Shown one piece after another: positions 59,595 through 64,000 of a DNA stretch of 64,000 nucleotides. Position numbers and translations under genes: made by a program. Origin of the DNA: OMII01 sp947467385 (lineage in GTDB: Bacteria > Bdellovibrionota_C > UBA2361 > OMII01). How positions within the stretch are numbered: position 1 is the stretch's first letter; every line of letters begins with the position of its first letter. Location: contig JBIKLA010000006.1 in NCBI GenBank assembly GCA_044360075.1, positions 70,578 to 134,577 of the forward strand, written 5' to 3'. The notes beneath the pieces were generated by a model that was not told the origin of the DNA, did no database searches, and worked only from the letters and a program-made list of their open reading frames with translations.

Positions 59595-61274
59595 CTACGA
59601 AGAGTGATACTTCCGCACCAGCCGCTCGCCCACCCTCAGCATCTTCTGCCCTAACTGACTATCCTTGCCGAAAAAGGCGGCGTTGCGGACGAGGAAGTGC
59701 CCATACAGCGCAGAGTCCTTTATCCCACACTCCTGCAGAGTAGCCCGAGCGTCGCGCATAGCGCGCCGCGCCGTGCCTGGATCCCCGGCCCGAAAGTAAA
59801 GCTCCGCCAGCTCCGCCAGCTTGCCCGCAAAGGTTAGGTTGCGCGATCTGCCGTAGCACGCCCTGAACTCCGCTAGTCGCTCCTCTTTGGCCCGCACCAC
59901 CCCAAGAATCTCCTCTGGGCTCTTGGCGATTGCCACACGCACGTTCTCGGCCCGATCAAGCAGTCGCGAGCCTGCGCCATCCGGCATCTCCATAACTATC
60001 TCGTACACCTTATCGAGCGCCTCAGCGGCCCCTTTGTCGCCGTTCTCCATCTTGATGAGTAGCTCCGCGGCGCGCAGGTAGGTCCGGGCTTCGGCGACAA
60101 GCTTAACGTGATGGGGGAGCTCTCTCTCTGCGCTGTCAGGCTGCTCCACGGCATCAGCTCCGAGCACCGCCTGCGGCGGCCCCGAATCGGCGCCTGCGTC
60201 TTGGCTCCTTTTCTTCAGAAACGAGCGCATTGAGCCTGCAACGCGGGCCGCCACCTTCACGCGCCCCGTCTCAAGATAGAAATCGCGCAGCACCTTGAGG
60301 CGCTCTGCATACCGCAGCGTTTCGGGGTCGTGCTTGGCTAGAGAGGCGTTATCTAGCAACTTATTCTCAGCATCACTAAAGCGGCCGGCCTCATAAGCTG
60401 CGCTCGCCATAAGCCCGCGAACCCTCATGCACTCCGGATGTGAGGGGCCATGCTCCTCAGCGAGCCGCTTCAGGACTGAGAGCCTCAGCCCCTGCGCCTC
60501 GTTGTGCTCTCCCCATCGCCCTGCCATGTCGGCCTGAAAGAGCGAGAACTCATTAACGAGCCCGCGGTCCCCATCCTTCTTGGCCATTCCCAGGTAATTC
60601 GCCGCAAGATTGGCCAACTGGTAGGCGATCCCGAACGCTGATATCGAGGCAAAGGATTGTGCCTCAACTCGCAGGTTGCGGGCGAGCGAGCCAAACCGGC
60701 TTTCTGGCACGTGCTCAAGCTCTGCAACGGCGTCGGCGACGGCGGCGGCTTCCTCATCACCTCGCCCTAGAAGCAGCATCGCCCGCGCCAGGCCAAGACG
60801 CGAAGAGACAGCTGCCAGGGGGCTTCCGCGCGGGGAGCTCGCCCATTGGTGAATCTCAACAAACACACCTGCGGCGTCCTCGAACCTTCCTAGCTCTATC
60901 AGCAGGTCAGCCTGCCATCCCTTCGTCTGGTGCAGGTGCCTGTCGGAGGTGCCGAGAATCTCGCTCTGAACACGAATGATTTCATCAACGATCTGCAGCG
61001 ATTCGACGCGGTCACCAGCGCTGTGTGCAAGCCGAGCTGCCAACTCGCGGCACTGAACGCGCAATAGGCGGCCCTCGAGGTCTGGCCAATCGGTCTGGTC
61101 GGCAACCTTGGCCGATTCCGCGAGCAGCCTCAGCGCGCGACCCACACTCCCCCGATCACCATGCGCGGCGGCCTCCATCGTGAGCCCTGCGATCCGGTCC
61201 GTCGCGGTGATTGCGTCCTTCTCTTGGGAGCCCTGCGGCCTCTCAGGCTGTTCGGGCGAGCGCTTTTCAAACAT
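59595..61274 (-). CDS. TPR-like helical repeat protein
   Basis: This 559-residue protein is rich in Ala, Leu, Arg and Glu helices arranged as TPR-like repeats (for example ELGRFEDAAGVFVEI, AAYEAGRFSDAENKLL and LAELYFRAGDPGTARRAMRDA). It is probably a protein-interaction scaffold. There is no signal peptide; the start is ATG 61274. A charged, low-complexity linker lies near residue 390. The partner is unknown. Confidence 0.75.
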   Translation of the reverse strand: MFEKRSPEQPERPQGSQEKDAITATDRIAGLTMEAAAHGDRGSVGRALRLLAESAKVADQTDWPDLEGRLLRVQCRELAARLAHSAGDRVESLQIVDEIIRVQSEILGTSDRHLHQTKGWQADLLIELGRFEDAAGVFVEIHQWASSPRGSPLAAVSSRLGLARAMLLLGRGDEEAAAVADAVAELEHVPESRFGSLARNLRVEAQSFASISAFGIAYQLANLAANYLGMAKKDGDRGLVNEFSLFQADMAGRWGEHNEAQGLRLSVLKRLAEEHGPSHPECMRVRGLMASAAYEAGRFSDAENKLLDNASLAKHDPETLRYAERLKVLRDFYLETGRVKVAARVAGSMRSFLKKRSQDAGADSGPPQAVLGADAVEQPDSAERELPHHVKLVAEARTYLRAAELLIKMENGDKGAAEALDKVYEIVMEMPDGAGSRLLDRAENVRVAIAKSPEEILGVVRAKEERLAEFRACYGRSRNLTFAGKLAELAELYFRAGDPGTARRAMRDARATLQECGIKDSALYGHFLVRNAAFFGKDSQLGQKMLRVGERLVRKYHSS

Positions 61275-61501
61275 AGGTGTCTCTATAACAAACGCTGCCG
61301 CGCTAAAGTAGGAGATGACCCCTAAGAGGCTGCCACAGCCATCCAATTGGGCGGTTTTAGACCGGATCTGTTCAGGCTCGGGGGCTGGTCATATGCCGGT
61401 GGGCGCACGTGGCGCCATTCTGGCGGAAAATTTTGGACTTTCTCCAACAACCAAGCTCTGGTAGTCCAGCCAAAGATGCCTATCCACCACAGGAAGAGCT
61501 T

Positions 61502-62344
61502 ATGAACGCCCCCTTATCCTGCGCCGCCCTGTCCGACGCCATGCCGCTGGCGATGAATTATCTTAAGGAAGGCATAGCCACCTCTAAGCACCACCTCCCG
61601 ACGATCGTTAAGCTCACCCTTCCATATATAGGCATTTCGGCACTGACAGCTCTTCTCTTCGCCACGGGGATTGAGTCCCTGCCCGGCGGCTTGACGCCAG
61701 CCGACATGCAGAACCCCGAGGTGGCGCGCGAGGCCGCGCAGGCGGTTGCCTTACCCCTCTTCGCCTTTGCACTCGTGGTGCTTCCCGTGGGGGCATATAC
61801 ACTTTTTACGGTGATGCGCTTTGCCTCGCAGGATCCCCTGCCAGAGCCGGCCACACAGACCATGAGTGGCTTGTGGAGGTTCGGCACAGGCTTCTTCGGC
61901 TACATGCTCCTCTCGTTCGTGCTGGGAATCCTGGCAGTCGTCATAAGCTTGCCCGCGATGCTCGTGTCGATGGTCTTGGCCATGCTGCTCTTCTTCCTGC
62001 CGGTGTCGTTCGTCACCTTTTTGGCTGGCCTGCCTATGGAATTCGCCGCGGGACTCATCGGAGCTTTTTTCGCAGTTACCTCGATGGCATTCTTTAAGTC
62101 TCCTCAAGATGGCATGACACCGGCGATCAGCCGCGGTCGCTCGGTCATGACGGCTAACATCCCACTCTGGGCGATGTTGTCGGTGATCGGCGGCATAGGA
62201 GCGCTGCTACAAGCCGGCTTCAACGGCGCGTTAGCCTCGCCCTCGAGCCCCTTTCCAGTGTTCGGAATGGCTTTGAGTCCGGTCGTGAGCTTGGCGGTCT
62301 CTATCCCACTCCTCTTCACTTTTAGGGCAGCGGCGAAGCGCTAG
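61502..62344 (+). CDS. Polytopic membrane protein
   Basis: This 280-residue protein has about six transmembrane helices (LPYIGISALTALLFATGI, ALPLFAFALVVLPVGAY, YMLLSFVLGILAVVISLPA and later ones). No transporter or enzyme motif is visible. ATG 61502 follows AGGAAGAG. It is divergent from the TPR-like gene (227 bp between). A hairpin (TCAGCCGC/GCGGCTGA, 62375-62406) follows its stop but has no T-tract. Confidence 0.75.
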   Translation: MNAPLSCAALSDAMPLAMNYLKEGIATSKHHLPTIVKLTLPYIGISALTALLFATGIESLPGGLTPADMQNPEVAREAAQAVALPLFAFALVVLPVGAYTLFTVMRFASQDPLPEPATQTMSGLWRFGTGFFGYMLLSFVLGILAVVISLPAMLVSMVLAMLLFFLPVSFVTFLAGLPMEFAAGLIGAFFAVTSMAFFKSPQDGMTPAISRGRSVMTANIPLWAMLSVIGGIGALLQAGFNGALASPSSPFPVFGMALSPVVSLAVSIPLLFTFRAAAKR

Positions 62345-63479
62345 GTCCGCGCCATGCAGGGCGGGCACTCTGCTTCAGCCGCGCTGGCTTTAGTCGCAGC
62401 GGCTGAGGCTTCCCAGAAGCTTGCTTACCTCGCGATCAAGCCGAGGCGAAGTCTATTAAGTCGGGGGCTATTTAAGCGTGCACGTCGCCGCCATCCTGAG
62501 GCATAGTCCCTCGTAAGAATACAGATGATTATCTGCGTGAGCTCAAAGGCGCAATCAGCGGCCTGCCGGTGCGCGTTACCCGCTGCGGGGGCACAGGCCA
62601 ACCTATATAAGGTTTCTTGGCCTCAAAGGGCACGCAGCTGAGCAGCGCCCCTCCTCCAACGCAAGTCTCCGCCCCCACCACCAATGCTCCGATCACTCCA
62701 TGTCCCGAATAGAGCACCCTCAATCTCCGTTCAGCTCTCGGGCGGCAGCGAGACAACGACCAAGTATGGGGCCGGGTTATCGGTGATGAATTAAGTAGCT
62801 GAGAAAAAAAGAAGGGGTGCTGTTGGGGCGAGCTCCCGGGATTGTGAGTTGCCCGTGCCGCAACCTCACAACAGCCCCGTTCGACCGCACTCACTGCTTA
62901 CCAGCGCCGCATGACGGGTGCGCCTGGGAGCGTCGATAAGAAGTATGGGGGTCTCAAACCTCTCCGGCTACGGCGCCAAGATGAGCACGGCTGGTATCGA
63001 AGCGATTGCGGACAGGCCTCTCGCCAAACCAGACCCAAACAAGCACAGAGTGGGTACCCATAGAGAGGCCCGTACTAGTTGGACGGCGGGGATTGGTCAT
63101 TTGCTAATTTCGAGAGGGCCGCCATCGTAGGCACAAACTGTCGGGACACACATTACATTACAGGTTTGCCAAACATCCCCGAGCCGCAGATGTGCAGCCA
63201 GGGCGATCTGTAGTAGTGGAAAATCCCACCAGAGCAATAACCGAGGCTGCTCTGGTCGCTCCACTTATTCGGTCCGCGCTCTGCTCTCACGGTCAACATC
63301 CTGCCTACTGCACCGCTCAAAAGAGGCCACAGAACGCCTCGTCGATATATGGTCGGCGTGGCAAGAGCTCCAACAGTTGGAAGAATCGAGCGCCCCCTTC
63401 TCACAAACGCCCCCTACACAACCTGCGTAAAGAGACGTTAGCTCGATCTGCGCTCCGCCGTCGGCGTGAGCTCGCGACC
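62345..63479. other. Gene-poor region, one strong hairpin
   Basis: No convincing gene was found here; frames at 62529-62894 and 63153-63404 (minus) have poor starts and odd composition. The region holds the post-61502 hairpin and a stem (TTGTGAG-TTGC with GCAA-C-CTCACAA, 62842-62871). It also contains the downstream flank of the repeat-protein gene that ends at 63480. Confidence 0.5.
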
Positions 63480-64000
63480 CTACGTAATAGCGCCTACACC
63501 CCACGGTGTGGGAACACGGGTATCGGTGACGGTGTCTTCCGCTAGTGATGTTGACTCGGCACTTGGTGATGGCGCGGGGGTATCAGTGGGGGCACCCCCC
63601 GGTGTTGTCGTTGGCTCGGCCGTAAAGGTAGCAGCGCTTGCAGTCGTTGCCGCTGGTGCGGCCGTAAAGGTAACAGCGATTGCAGTCGTTGCCGGTCGCG
63701 CGGCTGTAAAAGTAGCAGCGCTTGCAGTCGTTGCCGTCGGTGCGGCCGTGAAGGTAGCAGCGCTTGCAGTCGTTGCCGTTGGTGCGGCCGTAAAGGTAGC
63801 AGCGCTTGCGGTCGTTGCCGTTGGTGCGGCCGTAAGGGTTGCGGTTGGCTCAGGCGTGTAAGTCGCCGTGTTCTTTGGAGTTGCGGTTGGCTCAGGCGTG
63901 TAGGTCGCCGTGTTCTTCGGAGTAGACGTCGGCTCAGGCGTGTAGGTCGCCGTGTTCTTTGGAGTTGCGGTTGGCTCAGGCGTGTAGGTCGCCGTGTTCT
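63480..64000 (-). CDS. Thr/Pro/Ala-rich repeat protein, partial (5' end beyond window)
   Basis: A minus-strand frame enters from the right edge and stops at a TAG at 63480-63482. It encodes about 172 residues of the C-terminal part of a larger protein. From the edge inward it reads four copies of a NTATYTPEPTATPK-like 14-residue unit, then five diverged copies of SAATFTAAPTATTA, all sharing AT(Y/F)TxxPTAT. The tail is non-repetitive and ends in VPTPWGVGAIT. Such Pro/Thr stalks are typical of secreted or surface-anchored proteins, possibly glycosylated. The N-terminus and any enzymatic domain lie outside the window. Confidence 0.8.
   Translation of the reverse strand, partial: NTATYTPEPTATPKNTATYTPEPTSTPKNTATYTPEPTATPKNTATYTPEPTATLTAAPTATTASAATFTAAPTATTASAATFTAAPTATTASAATFTAARPATTAIAVTFTAAPAATTASAATFTAEPTTTPGGAPTDTPAPSPSAESTSLAEDTVTDTRVPTPWGVGAIT
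63598..64000 (-). repeat. 42-bp tandem repeats coding 14-residue units
   Basis: Two groups of 42-bp units lie end to end: the TYTPEPTATPK group (63837-64000) and the ATFTAAPTATTA group (63598-63836). Units within a group are nearly identical in DNA, but the two groups differ, so expansion happened separately after an ancestral unit diverged. A 10-residue partial unit (LTAAPTATTA) joins them. Confidence 0.8.

Noticed and set aside
62529..62894. 121-residue minus-strand frame in the right-hand gap
   Set aside because: GTG start in a hairpin region, no Shine-Dalgarno, no recognisable domain.
63466..63861. Val/Ala-rich plus-strand frame of 131 residues
   Set aside because: It is the antisense of the Thr/Pro/Ala repeat gene; periodic DNA keeps it open. 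The minus frame has the sensible stalk-type composition.
63598..64000. CRISPR-like array at the right edge
   Set aside because: The repeats are directly adjacent with no unique spacers and keep a coding frame, so this is a protein-coding tandem repeat.
1..64000. tRNA or rRNA genes, insertion sequences, prophage
   Set aside because: Intergenic gaps were scanned by eye for tRNA TPsiC motifs, terminal inverted repeats and transposase or integrase motifs; none was seen. A covariance-model tRNA search would be decisive.

Overview
This window reads as one contiguous stretch of a GC-rich, gene-dense Gram-negative bacterial chromosome. No rRNA, tRNA, insertion sequence, integrase or CRISPR array was recognised. 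Many proteobacterial house-keeping families are present: SlyD, YheU, RF3, SufE/CsdE, TcdA, HrpB, Hsp15, a DusC-like enzyme and a CorC-like protein. There are also several lipoproteins with clear lipoboxes. The three-gene succinate dehydrogenase with a single large cytochrome b558-type anchor subunit, the SYLF lipoprotein, the serpin and the large SNF2 ATPases suggest a deltaproteobacterial or Bdellovibrio-like lineage rather than a gammaproteobacterium. That placement is inference and weak.

Layout, left to right. 1-1145 (minus): slyD, yheU and a lipoprotein cut by the window edge. 1410-9682: prfC, the reverse transsulfuration pair (cystathionine beta-synthase and gamma-lyase), sufE-tatD facing tcdA, a structured intergenic segment with a 40-residue Cys/His peptide, and an FAD amine-oxidase-like enzyme. 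9684-19183: glycogen branching enzyme, small unknown proteins, dodecin, a BON-domain protein, argH, an acyl-CoA dehydrogenase with an alpha/beta hydrolase, and two envelope proteins. 19237-33685: two different SNF2-family ATPases flanking a ferric-type ABC transporter whose permease and binding protein are one polypeptide, a T4/pesticin-type lysozyme-like protein, a lytic transglycosylase, a DusC-like enzyme and a DUF3298-type lipoprotein. 33752-37207: sdhCAB on the minus strand with a long leader. 37500-43379: a GH13 glycosidase, HrpB helicase, a CNNM/CorC-type membrane protein and a MarR regulator. 43531-52063: mostly secreted, envelope or unknown proteins, including a serpin, a PIG-M/GT87-like membrane protein, a possible proteasome-like Ntn hydrolase, a substrate-binding lipoprotein and a trypsin-like lipoprotein. 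52194-58923: amino-acid and nucleoside transporters, a candidate short RNA with its own promoter and terminator, the alkylation-repair pair aag/ogt, a SYLF lipoprotein and Hsp15. 59276-64000: a long hairpin in front of a 37-residue hydrophobic peptide, a TPR-like protein, a polytopic membrane protein, about 1.1 kb without a convincing gene, and the C-terminal end of a Thr/Pro/Ala-rich repeat protein running off the right edge.

Functional groupings. Cystathionine beta-synthase and gamma-lyase overlap by 8 bp and would turn homocysteine into cysteine. SufE/CsdE and TcdA are partners in Csd-type sulfur transfer. The acyl-CoA dehydrogenase and alpha/beta hydrolase look co-transcribed. Aag and Ogt form a divergent alkylation-repair pair. 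The most unusual items are the permease/binding-protein fusion at 23720-26746, the candidate Ser-nucleophile Ntn hydrolase at 48427-49140, the candidate sRNA at 56189-56249, the two small-peptide loci with structured leaders (7027-7308 and 59276-59489), and the 14-residue repeat protein at the right edge.
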